Positions 1 through 8,809 of a stretch of DNA of 25,136 bases are shown in pieces. The notes beneath the pieces were generated by a model, which saw nothing but the letters and a program-made list of their open reading frames with translations, was not told the DNA's origin and did no database searches. Positions within the stretch are counted from its first letter, which is position 1. The number at the start of each line of letters is the position of its first letter. The stretch covers positions 1-25,136 of the forward strand of contig CAMOQV010000010.1 in assembly GCA_946623205.1 (NCBI GenBank). Reading direction: 5' to 3'. The DNA is from an uncultured Clostridia bacterium. GTDB taxonomy: Bacteria; Bacillota; Clostridia; Christensenellales; UBA3700. The position numbers and the translations under genes are program-made.

Positions 1-38
1 CTCTCAAGAGAAATCTTGAGAGCACACTTCTTTTTATT
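1..38 (+). terminator. Hairpin with GAAA loop, probable terminator of an upstream gene
   Basis: A perfect 9-bp stem (CTCTCAAGA, 1-9, pairing with TCTTGAGAG, 14-22) is closed by a GAAA tetraloop. It is followed by a T-rich stretch at about 28-38. The T-run starts several bases after the stem, so the terminator is not ideal, and the stem could extend left beyond the window. It most likely ends transcription of an unseen upstream gene before the promoter at 71-99. Confidence 0.5.
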
Positions 39-70
39 TAAATATAAATAATAAATTATAATTATAATAC

Positions 71-99
71 TTGAAAATATATGCCGTTTTGTATATGAT
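71..99 (+). promoter_or_regulatory. SigA-type promoter for the first operon
   Basis: TTGAAA (71-76), a 17-bp spacer and TATGAT (94-99) match a housekeeping sigma promoter. It lies 32 bases before the first gene, whose ribosome-binding site is AGGTGG at 120-125. No comparably good promoter was seen before 11256, so it may drive the whole run through tcdA. Confidence 0.7.
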
Positions 100-131
100 A
101 AATATAAATTGATTATTTTAGGTGGCCAACA

Positions 132-2285
132 ATGAAAAAAATAATTTTAGTTATGTTAACATTAATCGTTTTATCTGTGGCAGTATTTACATTTGTAGGC
201 TGTTCAAGCAATAACGATTTTGGAGTTAACATTTTAACAAATTCAAATTTTGAAGAACAAAGTCAATCAGGATCAGAAATAGGGTGGATTAAATCAACAG
301 ATAGTTCAACTGCTGTTACTTTCCCATACAACACACATGATGACTCATGGGATCCAAAGTTAGGAAACTACTATGCAAAGTTTAATGTTACAAGCGGATA
401 TAAGTATGCTGCTCAAACTGTATCATTAAAGAAGAATGCATCTTACTACATCTCAGCATATGTTAAAGTTTCTTCTATTACTCCACAAGATGATATTGGT
501 TTTAGAATTGGTTTTGAAACTCAAGCAGAAGAATTCAAAGGATTTAATTTAACAAAATCAACAAATGATGAATGGATTACAATTAACTACTATTTCACAT
601 CAGCAGAAGATTGTGATGCAAAATTCACTGTAGGTATTGGTAGCCCAAGCAAGAATGCTACAGGTGTTGCTTATGCAGATAACATCGTTTTGGAAAGAGT
701 TAAAGAAATTCCTCAAGCATATGTTGATGAAAATACAGTTGAAGTATTGAAGTACTCAACTACATATTCTTTATCAAATGGCGGTTCAATCACATTTGTT
801 GTTTTAATGTCTTTAGTTAGCTTATGCATTGCTGGATTAGTTTACTACTTAGTGGCTAACTCAATGAAAGAAAAACAAAATGTATTAATGCCTGAAAAAG
901 AGCATTCAGATTTATACAAAAGAATTAACGAAAAGATTGATCTTGCAAAAGTTAAATCAGTTTTAACTTCAGATTTTGCCATTTTCGTTTATATATTAGT
1001 TGGCTCACTATTAGTTAGATTCATCGTTGCTGTATGCACATTTGGTATGACAAGCAATGTTTCTCAATTAGAATCTTTAGGTGAACTCGGAAAATCTTCA
1101 GGTCTTCTATCGTTCTATTCATTAAACGAATCAAGTAACGCACCTATGGGTGGCGCAGTTACATACACAGTTTTGGCACACATTGCTGCAGGATTAAAGA
1201 TTAAGAGTGCATCTTTAGGATATGCAATCTTAATGCGTTTGCCACAAATTCTTGCAGACATCATTGTTACATACATGATTTATTCATTCGTATCATCAAA
1301 TAAAGATTCAAAGAGTGCAGCAATATATTCTGCATTCTATGCATTTGTTCCTGTATTCTTCTTCTTTACAAGTTTCTATGGAGCAATCGAAAGTGTAGCA
1401 ATTATGTTCATGGTAGGAATGGTTCTTGCAATGCTTAAGAAAGATTACATTTTACCTCCAGTGCTATATATGTGCGCATTAATGTTTAGTAACTATATGT
1501 TAATAATCTTGCCAGCCGTACTTGCTTATCAAGTTATCGGAATTATATATGACAAAGAATCACGTTGGTATAATGTTGCTTCAATTGCAACTGCGCTAAT
1601 CTTGTTCTATATGTTCGGATTTATTATGACATTTGATAGTGTAAAGAATGGACAAGGATTTGAATACTTTGTAAGAATGTATAATTCATTCGCAAGCAAC
1701 AAATATCTATCTACTGATTCATTCAATATGTATGCTATCTTTGGTGCTGCAAATTCAAAGACAAGAACAACACTTGTAGAAGTATTGAATTGGTTATTTG
1801 TTGCTGGTATGTCAGCTTGGCCAATCTTTGTTTATTACAAGAATAGAAATAGATTGGACTTAGTTCTAAATATGGGATTGATGTTTATTGCATACGCTTT
1901 AATCGGCGCAGGTTCTACAATCACAATCTTACCATTAGGATTAATTCTTCTATTGATGTATATTGCAATCGTTCCAGAATCAAGATTGTTTGTATGCTTT
2001 GCTTTATTAAGCACATTCTCATTCTTAAACGTTGCTCAATTAGCATCACAAAGTGGATATATCTCAAATATTACTGGAGCTACATACACACCATTCTTAC
2101 ACAATAGTGCATTCTTAATTGTGTTCAGTATTTTTGCGGTTCTAGCATTCTTCTACTTGGTATATGTTGCTGTCGATGTAACTTTATATAATCAAGCAAA
2201 CGAAATAGCACCACTAGATAAAGATTTAAAAAAGCAAATAAAGAGCATTTTTGTAAAAACAAAGGATGCTAAAAATCGTAAATAA
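132..2285 (+). CDS. Lipoprotein with carbohydrate-binding-like domain fused to a GT-C-like polytopic membrane domain
   Basis: The 717-residue protein starts with a lipoprotein signal peptide (hydrophobic residues 4-22, then VGC at the lipobox). Residues about 30-195 look like a CBM4/9-type jelly roll: a SNFE-type opening, alternating beta strands, and a closing ADNIVLER-like strand. A first membrane helix lies at about 217-243, then a charged cytoplasmic loop, then roughly ten further helices (about 280-690). That last part follows the layout of bacterial GT-C mannosyltransferase-like proteins: an FY loop at about 328, LPQILAD at about 370-376, and YGAIES at 416-421 where relatives have WGQxDS. 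The acidic residue normally found in the first outer loop is not evident. Topology is self-consistent, with the lipid-anchored domain outside. It lies 8 bases upstream of topA. A role in assembling or sensing surface glycans is inference; the domain may be catalytically inactive. Confidence 0.65.
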   Translation: MKKIILVMLTLIVLSVAVFTFVGCSSNNDFGVNILTNSNFEEQSQSGSEIGWIKSTDSSTAVTFPYNTHDDSWDPKLGNYYAKFNVTSGYKYAAQTVSLKKNASYYISAYVKVSSITPQDDIGFRIGFETQAEEFKGFNLTKSTNDEWITINYYFTSAEDCDAKFTVGIGSPSKNATGVAYADNIVLERVKEIPQAYVDENTVEVLKYSTTYSLSNGGSITFVVLMSLVSLCIAGLVYYLVANSMKEKQNVLMPEKEHSDLYKRINEKIDLAKVKSVLTSDFAIFVYILVGSLLVRFIVAVCTFGMTSNVSQLESLGELGKSSGLLSFYSLNESSNAPMGGAVTYTVLAHIAAGLKIKSASLGYAILMRLPQILADIIVTYMIYSFVSSNKDSKSAAIYSAFYAFVPVFFFFTSFYGAIESVAIMFMVGMVLAMLKKDYILPPVLYMCALMFSNYMLIILPAVLAYQVIGIIYDKESRWYNVASIATALILFYMFGFIMTFDSVKNGQGFEYFVRMYNSFASNKYLSTDSFNMYAIFGAANSKTRTTLVEVLNWLFVAGMSAWPIFVYYKNRNRLDLVLNMGLMFIAYALIGAGSTITILPLGLILLLMYIAIVPESRLFVCFALLSTFSFLNVAQLASQSGYISNITGATYTPFLHNSAFLIVFSIFAVLAFFYLVYVAVDVTLYNQANEIAPLDKDLKKQIKSIFVKTKDAKNRK

Positions 2286-2293
2286 GGACAAAC

Positions 2294-4387
2294 ATGGAAT
2301 TAATTATTGTTGAATCTCCACATAAAGCAGTCACCATTTCTAAGTATTTAGGAAAAGGTTTCAAGGTCATTGCGTCAAAAGGGCACGTAAGAGACCTTCC
2401 TGCTAATAGAATTGCTGTAGATGTCGACAAGAACTTCGCTCCTGAATATATTATTAATCCAGACAAAGAAGCTGTCATTAAGATGATTAAGTCAGAAGTT
2501 GCTAAAGCAGATAAAGTATATCTTGCAGGCGACCCTGATCGAGAAGGAGAAGCAATTTCTTGGCACATAGCAGAAGTATGTGGAATTAAAGGAAAGAACA
2601 TTCGTATCGAGTTCAACGAAATTTCAAAGCGTGCAGTTGAAAAGGCAATCTCAGAACCAAGAGAAATCAATATGGATCTTGTAGATGCTCAACAAGCTAG
2701 ACGTGTTTTGGATAGATTGGTTGGATACGAATTATCTCCTATTATTTCAAAGCTAATACAACCAGGATTATCTGCTGGTCGTGTTCAATCTGTTGCTTTG
2801 AAGATGATAGTAGATAGAGAAAAAGAAATTAGAGACTTCAAGCCAGAAGAGTATTGGCCAATTATAGCGCATGTTTCAAAACCAGAAAAATCAAAGACAC
2901 AAAAATGCGAATTGACTTATATAAACGGCAAGAAGGCTAAAGTTACAAATAAAGAAATGGCAGATAAAGTAATCGCCGAATCTAAGATGGGAACATTTAA
3001 GGTTGACGATGTAAAGAGAGCAAAATCTTATTCAAAAGCTCCAGCGCCATTTACAACATCTACAATGCAACAAGAAGCTATATCAAAATTGAATTTCTCA
3101 GCAGCACAAGTAACAAAGTGTGCTCAATCTTTATATGAAGGTGTTGAAATTCAAGGAATGGGCCAAACAGCTTTGGTTACATACATAAGAACAGACTCTG
3201 TTCGTATATCTCAAGATGCTCAACGTGAAGCTCTAGCATTTATTGGTCAAAAATTTGGACAAGATTTTGTTCCAGCAAAACCAAACTTCTTTGCAACAAA
3301 GCAAGATGCTCAAGATGCACACGAAGCTATAAGACCAATTAACGTAGAAATTACTCCAGAATCTATAAAAGATAAAATGGCTAGAGATGATTGGAGGTTA
3401 TATAACTTAATCTACAATAGATTTTTGGCTTCACAAATGGCACCAGCCATTTATGATACATTGGATGTTACAATCTCATCTACATATAATGACACAGTTT
3501 ATGGCTTTAAATTAAAGGGCAAAACTTGTGCATTCCAAGGATACACAGCTGCTTATGCGTCAGATGATAAAGATAATGCAAAAGAGTTGCCAAACTACGA
3601 AGTAGGTGAGCCTCTACAATGTCAAGATGTAACTGGTGAGCAAAAGTTCACAAAGCCATCACCAAGATATACAGATGGTACAGTTATTAAGGCTATGGAA
3701 GATAATGGTATTGGCCGTCCATCAACATATGAAAAAACTGTATCTGTTTTGGTTTTAAGAAAATACGTAGAGAAAGTTAAGAATCCAGAAAACAAGAAGA
3801 TGGAATTGGTTCCAACAGAACTTGGAGAAAAAGTTGTTGAAAAACTTGTAGAAGGTTTCCCAACAATTATGGATACAAAGTTTACTGCCGCAATGGAAGA
3901 AAAACTAGATGAAATCGCAGAAGGAAAAGAAAAGTGGTATCTAGTATTAAAGGACTTCTATCCAGAATTCCATAAGCAAGTACTAAATGTACGTTTCTTC
4001 GGGAAAAAGGATCCAGCTCAAGAGAGTGATGTTATTTGTGATAAATGTGGCGCAAGAATGATTATAAAGCAAGGTAAATTTGGTAAGTTCTTAGCTTGTC
4101 CAAACTTCCCAAGATGTCAAAACACAAAGCCATTTGAAGAGCCAGTTGCAAAGTGTCCACAATGTGGAAGACCAGTTTATCAAAGAACATCTAAAAAGGG
4201 TAAGCCTTATTATACTTGCTCTGGATATCCATCTTGCAAATTTATCGCTTGGGATTTGCCAGCACCTATATTGTGTCCAAAGTGCAAAGGCCCAATGAAG
4301 ATTGTTGAAGACAAAGAAGGCAAGAAGAGCTATGTATGCACAAACAATGCATGTAAAACAGTAGTGGTGCCAGAGAATGAAAATTAG
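2294..4387 (+). CDS. topA: DNA topoisomerase I
   Basis: Type IA topoisomerase that relaxes negatively supercoiled DNA through a 5'-phosphotyrosine link; 697 residues, normal for Firmicutes. The TOPRIM domain opens with ESPHKA (Glu7), and its metal-binding motif DPDREGE starts at Asp80. The active-site tyrosine is Tyr297 in TYIRTDS. The C-terminus carries three four-cysteine zinc ribbons, starting CDKC, CPQC and CPKC, which bind DNA. The Shine-Dalgarno AAGGA (2284-2288) overlaps the stop codon of the preceding gene. The end overlaps trmFO by 11 bases, which suggests translational coupling. The topA-trmFO pair is a conserved Firmicutes neighbourhood. Confidence 0.98.
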   Translation: MELIIVESPHKAVTISKYLGKGFKVIASKGHVRDLPANRIAVDVDKNFAPEYIINPDKEAVIKMIKSEVAKADKVYLAGDPDREGEAISWHIAEVCGIKGKNIRIEFNEISKRAVEKAISEPREINMDLVDAQQARRVLDRLVGYELSPIISKLIQPGLSAGRVQSVALKMIVDREKEIRDFKPEEYWPIIAHVSKPEKSKTQKCELTYINGKKAKVTNKEMADKVIAESKMGTFKVDDVKRAKSYSKAPAPFTTSTMQQEAISKLNFSAAQVTKCAQSLYEGVEIQGMGQTALVTYIRTDSVRISQDAQREALAFIGQKFGQDFVPAKPNFFATKQDAQDAHEAIRPINVEITPESIKDKMARDDWRLYNLIYNRFLASQMAPAIYDTLDVTISSTYNDTVYGFKLKGKTCAFQGYTAAYASDDKDNAKELPNYEVGEPLQCQDVTGEQKFTKPSPRYTDGTVIKAMEDNGIGRPSTYEKTVSVLVLRKYVEKVKNPENKKMELVPTELGEKVVEKLVEGFPTIMDTKFTAAMEEKLDEIAEGKEKWYLVLKDFYPEFHKQVLNVRFFGKKDPAQESDVICDKCGARMIIKQGKFGKFLACPNFPRCQNTKPFEEPVAKCPQCGRPVYQRTSKKGKPYYTCSGYPSCKFIAWDLPAPILCPKCKGPMKIVEDKEGKKSYVCTNNACKTVVVPENEN

Positions 4388-5669
4388 AGTAATTGGTGGC
4401 GGGCTTGCAGGATGCGAGGCTGCTTATCAACTATTAAAGAGAGGATATGAGGTTGAGTTATATGAAATGCGTGATGGCACAAAATCAACGCCAGCACATA
4501 AAACTCAAAATCTAGCAGAACTTGTTTGTTCTAACTCTCTAAAAAGTATCGCTAAAGATACTGGACATGGACTTTTAAAACTAGAGATGGGCAAGATTGG
4601 TTCGCTTTTATTGGAGGCAGCGTATAAAACTGCAGTTCCAGCAGGCGGAGCCCTTGCTGTAGATAGAGAATTATTTAGCAAGGAAGTTGAAAAGGGACTT
4701 AAGCAATTTGATAACCTAAAAATCATTCGTGAAGAAGTTACATCAATCGATGAAACTATTCCAACAATTATTGCATCAGGACCATTAACGAGTGATGCTT
4801 TATCTAAAGATATAGATAGAATTTTAGGCGAAGAGAATTTAAACTTTTTCGATGCAGTTGCTCCTATCGTAGATGAAAAATCAATCGATTTTTCAAAAGC
4901 GTTTTTTGCAGCAAGATACGATAAAGGTGGCGAGGACTATATCAATTGCCCAATGAATAAAGAAGAGTATTTAAGATTCTACACGGAACTTATAAATGCA
5001 GAAAAAGCAACGCTTCATGATTTTGACTTAAAAGTATTTGAACATTGTATGCCAATAGAAGTTATGGCAGCAAGAGGTGAAGATACAATGAGATTTGGGC
5101 CACTTCGTCCAAAGGGAATTAGAAGACCAGGCTCAGATGAAAGATTCTATGCTGTTGTTCAATTAAGAAAAGAAAACCTTGAAGGTAGTGCTTATAATAT
5201 CGTAGGATTCCAAACAAATCTAAAGTTCCCAGAACAAAAGAGAGTATTTTCGTTAATACCAGGGCTTGAGAATGTTGAAATCTTAAGATATGGCGTAATG
5301 CATAGAAATACATACATTAACGCCCCAAAAGTGCTAAACGAAGGCTTCCAATTAAAGAGCAACAAGAACTTATTTATTGCAGGTCAAATGAGCGGTGTTG
5401 AAGGATATGTAGAATCGATAATGAGTGGTATGATAGCTGCTTTGAATTTGGATAGAACCATAAAGGGACAAGATTTATTAATCTTCCCAAAAGAAAGTAT
5501 CATAGGCGCGCTACAAAGACACCTTGTAGATTCAACACAAGACTATCAACCAATGAATGCTAATTTCGGTATTTTACCGGAATTACAAAACCCACCTAGG
5601 GATAAAAAAGAAAGAAAACAAGCTTATACGACAAGGTCATTAGATCTAATCGATAAGATGAGTTTATAA
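4377..5669 (+). CDS. trmFO: Folate/FAD-dependent tRNA (uracil-54-C5)-methyltransferase
   Basis: Makes ribothymidine at position 54 of the tRNA T-loop, using methylenetetrahydrofolate as carbon donor and FAD as cofactor. The 430-residue protein begins with the FAD-binding motif IGGGLAG (residues 6-12). The two conserved cysteines are present: Cys51 in LVCSNS and Cys224 in HCMPIEVMA, followed by the family signature RFGPLRPKG. Near the C-terminus FIAGQMSGVEGY is the second FAD-contacting motif. The start lies inside topA and has only a weak ribosome-binding site, so translation probably depends on topA. In Bacillus the next gene is a XerC-type recombinase; here hslV follows directly. Confidence 0.97.
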   Translation: MKIRVIGGGLAGCEAAYQLLKRGYEVELYEMRDGTKSTPAHKTQNLAELVCSNSLKSIAKDTGHGLLKLEMGKIGSLLLEAAYKTAVPAGGALAVDRELFSKEVEKGLKQFDNLKIIREEVTSIDETIPTIIASGPLTSDALSKDIDRILGEENLNFFDAVAPIVDEKSIDFSKAFFAARYDKGGEDYINCPMNKEEYLRFYTELINAEKATLHDFDLKVFEHCMPIEVMAARGEDTMRFGPLRPKGIRRPGSDERFYAVVQLRKENLEGSAYNIVGFQTNLKFPEQKRVFSLIPGLENVEILRYGVMHRNTYINAPKVLNEGFQLKSNKNLFIAGQMSGVEGYVESIMSGMIAALNLDRTIKGQDLLIFPKESIIGALQRHLVDSTQDYQPMNANFGILPELQNPPRDKKERKQAYTTRSLDLIDKMSL

Positions 5670-5677
5670 GAGGAATT

Positions 5678-6217
5678 ATGGAAAACGAATTAAGAGGCAC
5701 AACAATTTGTGCAGTAAGAAAGGATGGAAAGACAGCTATTGCTGGTGATGGACAAATCACTCTTGGCCAAAGCGTTATTTTAAAGGGCACAGCTAAGAAA
5801 GTTAGAAGATTGTTCGGAGACAAGGTTGTCATGGGATTTGCCGGTGCTGTATCAGATGCTATGGCACTTAGTGAGAAGATAGAAAAGATGCTACAAAAAT
5901 ATAGCGGCAATCTAACAAGAAGCGCAGTTGAATTAGCTGAGCTTTGGAGAGATGATAAATTACCAAGAAAATTGGACGCAATGATGATTATCGCAGATGA
6001 ATCAACACTTCTAATTGTTTCTGGTTCTGGAGAAGTTATTGAGCCAGATGGTGGCGTTTGTGCGATCGGTTCTGGTGGCAACTATGCTTTAGCTGCTGCA
6101 AGAGCAATGGTTCAAGAAACAAATCTTGAGGCAAAAGATATTGCATATAAAGCACTAAAGATTGCAAGTGAATTATGCGTATTCACAAACGATCACATAA
6201 TTGTTGAGGAGGTATAA
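5678..6217 (+). CDS. hslV: ATP-dependent protease peptidase subunit HslV (ClpQ)
   Basis: Proteolytic subunit of the HslUV (ClpYQ) complex, a two-ring dodecamer related to the proteasome beta subunit. The 179 residues contain GTTI at 7-10; Thr8 is the likely N-terminal nucleophile after removal of a seven-residue propeptide (MENELRG). Core motifs follow: AGDGQITLGQ, GFAGAVSDA near residue 50, and IGSGGNYALAAARA near 128. In some Bacilli the mature nucleophile is a serine a few residues earlier; no serine is available here, so Thr is inferred. The ribosome-binding site AAGAGGA overlaps the trmFO stop. hslU follows after one base. Confidence 0.96.
   Translation: MENELRGTTICAVRKDGKTAIAGDGQITLGQSVILKGTAKKVRRLFGDKVVMGFAGAVSDAMALSEKIEKMLQKYSGNLTRSAVELAELWRDDKLPRKLDAMMIIADESTLLIVSGSGEVIEPDGGVCAIGSGGNYALAAARAMVQETNLEAKDIAYKALKIASELCVFTNDHIIVEEV
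6206..6212 (+). promoter_or_regulatory. Ribosome-binding site fixing the hslU start at 6219
   Basis: GAGGAGG ends six bases before ATG 6219 and lies inside the last codons of hslV. An upstream in-frame TTG at 6201 would place this site inside the gene and add six residues not seen in the family, so 6219 is the start. Confidence 0.9.
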
Positions 6218-6218
6218 G

Positions 6219-7541
6219 ATGTTAGAATATACACCAAAACAAATCGTTGCTGAATTAGATAGATTCATTATCGGTCAAGAAGATGCTAAAAAGGCTGTTG
6301 CTGTAGCATTAAGAAATAGATATAGAAGAAGTAAATTATCTAAAGAATTAAGAGATGAAATTACTCCAAAAAATATCATCATGAAAGGACCTACTGGTGT
6401 TGGTAAAACAGAAATCGCAAGAAGACTTGCAAAACTTGTTAAAGCACCATTTATAAAAGTTGAAGCTACTAAATATACTGAAGTTGGTTACGTTGGTAGA
6501 GATGTTGAATCAATGGTAAGAGATTTAGTTGAGGCTTCATATAGATTAGTAAAAGATGAACAAGCTAAAAGCGTAGAAGAAAAGGCTAAAGAAAAAGCTG
6601 AGAATCAATTAGTACCAGCTATCTTAGAAAAGAGAAAAGATTCTTTCCCTGATTTATCTGAAGGACAAATCAGAGCTTACATTCTTCAAGAATTAAGAGA
6701 AGGCAAGATTGATGATTTAGTAATCGATATTATGTTGCCAGAAGTTCAAAAGCCACAAATGATAGGACAAGGTGGTTCTATATCTTTTAGCATTTCAGAT
6801 ATTACAAAGCAAATGATGGGTGGCGGTAAGACTCCAATGAAGAAGAGAAGTATTACTGTTGCTAATGCATATAAGCAATTGTTCGAAGAAGCAGTTGATT
6901 CAATGATAGACAAAGATGATTTAGATGCTTTAGCTATTGAAAGAGCTGAAAACGACGGAATTATATTTATCGATGAAATAGATAAAATTGCGCAACGTGG
7001 AACTCAAAATGGTAATGATGTTTCAAGAGAAGGTGTTCAAAGAGACATTCTACCAATCGTTGAAGGTTGTACAGTAAATACAAAGCATGGAAACGTTAAG
7101 ACAGATTATATTTTGTTTATCGCAGCCGGTGCTTTTCATATCGCATCTGTTTCAGACTTAATACCAGAACTTCAAGGAAGATTCCCAATTAAGGTTGAAT
7201 TACAATCTTTAACGAAAAAGGACTTCGTTGAGATTTTGACAAAGCCAGATAATGCTATATTGATGCAATATACTGAGTTATTAAAAGTAGATAACGTTAG
7301 ATTGAAGTTTACAAATGAAGCAATCGAAGAAATAGCAGAACTTGCATATGCTCAAAACGAATCTGATGAAGATATTGGTGCTAGAAGATTGCAAACAATT
7401 ATGGAAAAACTTCTAGAAGACGTAAGCTATGAAATTACAGATGTAGCTGGCGGTCAAGATGTAACAATCGACAAGAAATATGTTGATGACAGAATGGGCG
7501 CACAACTAAAATCAATGAACTTGAATAAATTTATTTTGTAG
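6219..7541 (+). CDS. hslU: ATP-dependent protease ATPase subunit HslU (ClpY)
   Basis: AAA+ unfoldase that feeds substrates into HslV; 440 residues from ATG 6219. The N-terminus matches the family (LEYTPKQIV, then IIGQEDAKKAVAVALRNR). Walker A is GPTGVGKT, the pore loop is GYVG, Walker B is IIFIDEIDKI, and the C-terminal sensor has IGARRL. The central I-domain is present between the pore loop and Walker B. The last residues, NKFIL, are the tail that docks into HslV and activates it. It forms an operon with hslV. In Bacillus codY follows; here hisS does, 10 bases after the TAG stop. Confidence 0.97.
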   Translation: MLEYTPKQIVAELDRFIIGQEDAKKAVAVALRNRYRRSKLSKELRDEITPKNIIMKGPTGVGKTEIARRLAKLVKAPFIKVEATKYTEVGYVGRDVESMVRDLVEASYRLVKDEQAKSVEEKAKEKAENQLVPAILEKRKDSFPDLSEGQIRAYILQELREGKIDDLVIDIMLPEVQKPQMIGQGGSISFSISDITKQMMGGGKTPMKKRSITVANAYKQLFEEAVDSMIDKDDLDALAIERAENDGIIFIDEIDKIAQRGTQNGNDVSREGVQRDILPIVEGCTVNTKHGNVKTDYILFIAAGAFHIASVSDLIPELQGRFPIKVELQSLTKKDFVEILTKPDNAILMQYTELLKVDNVRLKFTNEAIEEIAELAYAQNESDEDIGARRLQTIMEKLLEDVSYEITDVAGGQDVTIDKKYVDDRMGAQLKSMNLNKFIL

Positions 7542-7551
7542 AGGCAAAAAG

Positions 7552-8808
7552 ATGATAAATATACCAAAAGGTACAAAAGATGTATTACCACAAGAATCAT
7601 ACAAGTGGCACTATGTAGAGAACAAAGTTAGAAAGGTTGCTTTAGATTTCAATATTAAAGAAATTAGAACTCCAACTTTCGAACATACAGAGTTGTTCTT
7701 AAGAGGTGTAGGTGACACAACAGATATCGTAAATAAGGAGATGTATACGTTTAATGATAAAGGCGATAGATCTATGACTCTAAAGCCAGAAGGTACAGCA
7801 GGCGTTGCAAGAGCTTTCATTGAAAACTCTTTATATGCTAATACTCAACCAACAAAAATGTACTACATAACTCCAGTGTTTAGATATGAAAGACCACAAG
7901 CAGGAAGACTACGTGAGCACCACCAATTTGGTATTGAGTATTATGGATCAGAATCATATTTAGCTGACGTAGAGGTTATGTGCGTTGCTAAAACTATCTT
8001 TGATAGATTGGGCGTAAAAGAATTAGAATTAAACATCAATTCAATTGGCTGTCCAGAATGTAGAAAAAAATATAATGAAGCTTTAAAAGATTATCTAAGA
8101 GTAAACTTTGATAAGCTTTGCTCAACATGTAAAGAAAGATTCGAAAAGAATCCTTTGAGAATCTTAGATTGCAAAGAAGAAGGTTGCAAAGCTATTACAG
8201 CTAAAGCTCCAGTAATTTTAGATTATCTATGTGATGATTGCAAAGCACATCATAACAATGTTTTAAAAGAACTAGATAAATTAAATATTAAGTATGTTGT
8301 TAATCCACACATCGTAAGAGGATTAGATTATTACACAAGAACAGTATTTGAATTTGTATCAACATCAATTGGTGCGCAAGGAACTGTTTGCGGTGGTGGT
8401 AGATATAACAACCTAGTTGAACAAGTTGGAGGAAAGCCTTGTCCAGCAGTTGGATTTGGAATGGGACTTGAAAGATTAATCTTAACACTTGAATCTTTAG
8501 GATTAAGCGTTGGAGAAGAAGAAGTTCCAGATTTGTTCATTGCATTACTTTCAGATAAAGCAAAAGAAAACATAATGCCATTTACAATGAATCTAAGACA
8601 ACACGGTCTTAGCGTTGAAATCGACCTTTTGGAAAGATCATTCAAGGGCCAATTAAAATATGCAAACAAGATTGGTGCTAAGTACATGATTGTTTTAGGT
8701 GACGATGAACTTGATACAAACAAGGCAAACATCAAAAATATGGCAACAGGAGAAGAAACTCCAATTCAATTAAACGAGATATTAAAATTCTTTAACATAG
8801 AGGCATAA
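7552..8808 (+). CDS. hisS: Histidyl-tRNA synthetase
   Basis: Class II aminoacyl-tRNA synthetase charging tRNA-His; 418 residues. The opening IPKGTKDVLP, motif 2 RYERPQAGRLREHHQFG, the histidine-binding GLDYYTRTVFEF and motif 3 GFGMGLERL are all present. Residues about 165-225 hold an insertion with four cysteine pairs (CPEC, CSTC, CKEEGC, CDDC), seen in many clostridial HisRS and probably metal-binding. The C-terminal anticodon-binding domain starts at about residue 325. The ribosome-binding site AGAGG overlaps the hslU TAG stop. aspS starts one base after the stop, matching the hisS-aspS order of Firmicutes. Confidence 0.97.
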   Translation: MINIPKGTKDVLPQESYKWHYVENKVRKVALDFNIKEIRTPTFEHTELFLRGVGDTTDIVNKEMYTFNDKGDRSMTLKPEGTAGVARAFIENSLYANTQPTKMYYITPVFRYERPQAGRLREHHQFGIEYYGSESYLADVEVMCVAKTIFDRLGVKELELNINSIGCPECRKKYNEALKDYLRVNFDKLCSTCKERFEKNPLRILDCKEEGCKAITAKAPVILDYLCDDCKAHHNNVLKELDKLNIKYVVNPHIVRGLDYYTRTVFEFVSTSIGAQGTVCGGGRYNNLVEQVGGKPCPAVGFGMGLERLILTLESLGLSVGEEEVPDLFIALLSDKAKENIMPFTMNLRQHGLSVEIDLLERSFKGQLKYANKIGAKYMIVLGDDELDTNKANIKNMATGEETPIQLNEILKFFNIEA

Positions 8809-8809
8809 A

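Noticed and set aside
6201..6218. TTG start for hslU adding six residues
   Set aside because: The ribosome-binding site GAGGAGG would lie inside the coding region; ATG 6219 has ideal spacing and gives the family's normal N-terminus.
8331..8735. Long minus-strand open frame inside hisS, and similar ones inside topA, hslV, aspS and dnaB
   Set aside because: They lie opposite strongly conserved coding regions, lack ribosome-binding sites and resemble no protein family.
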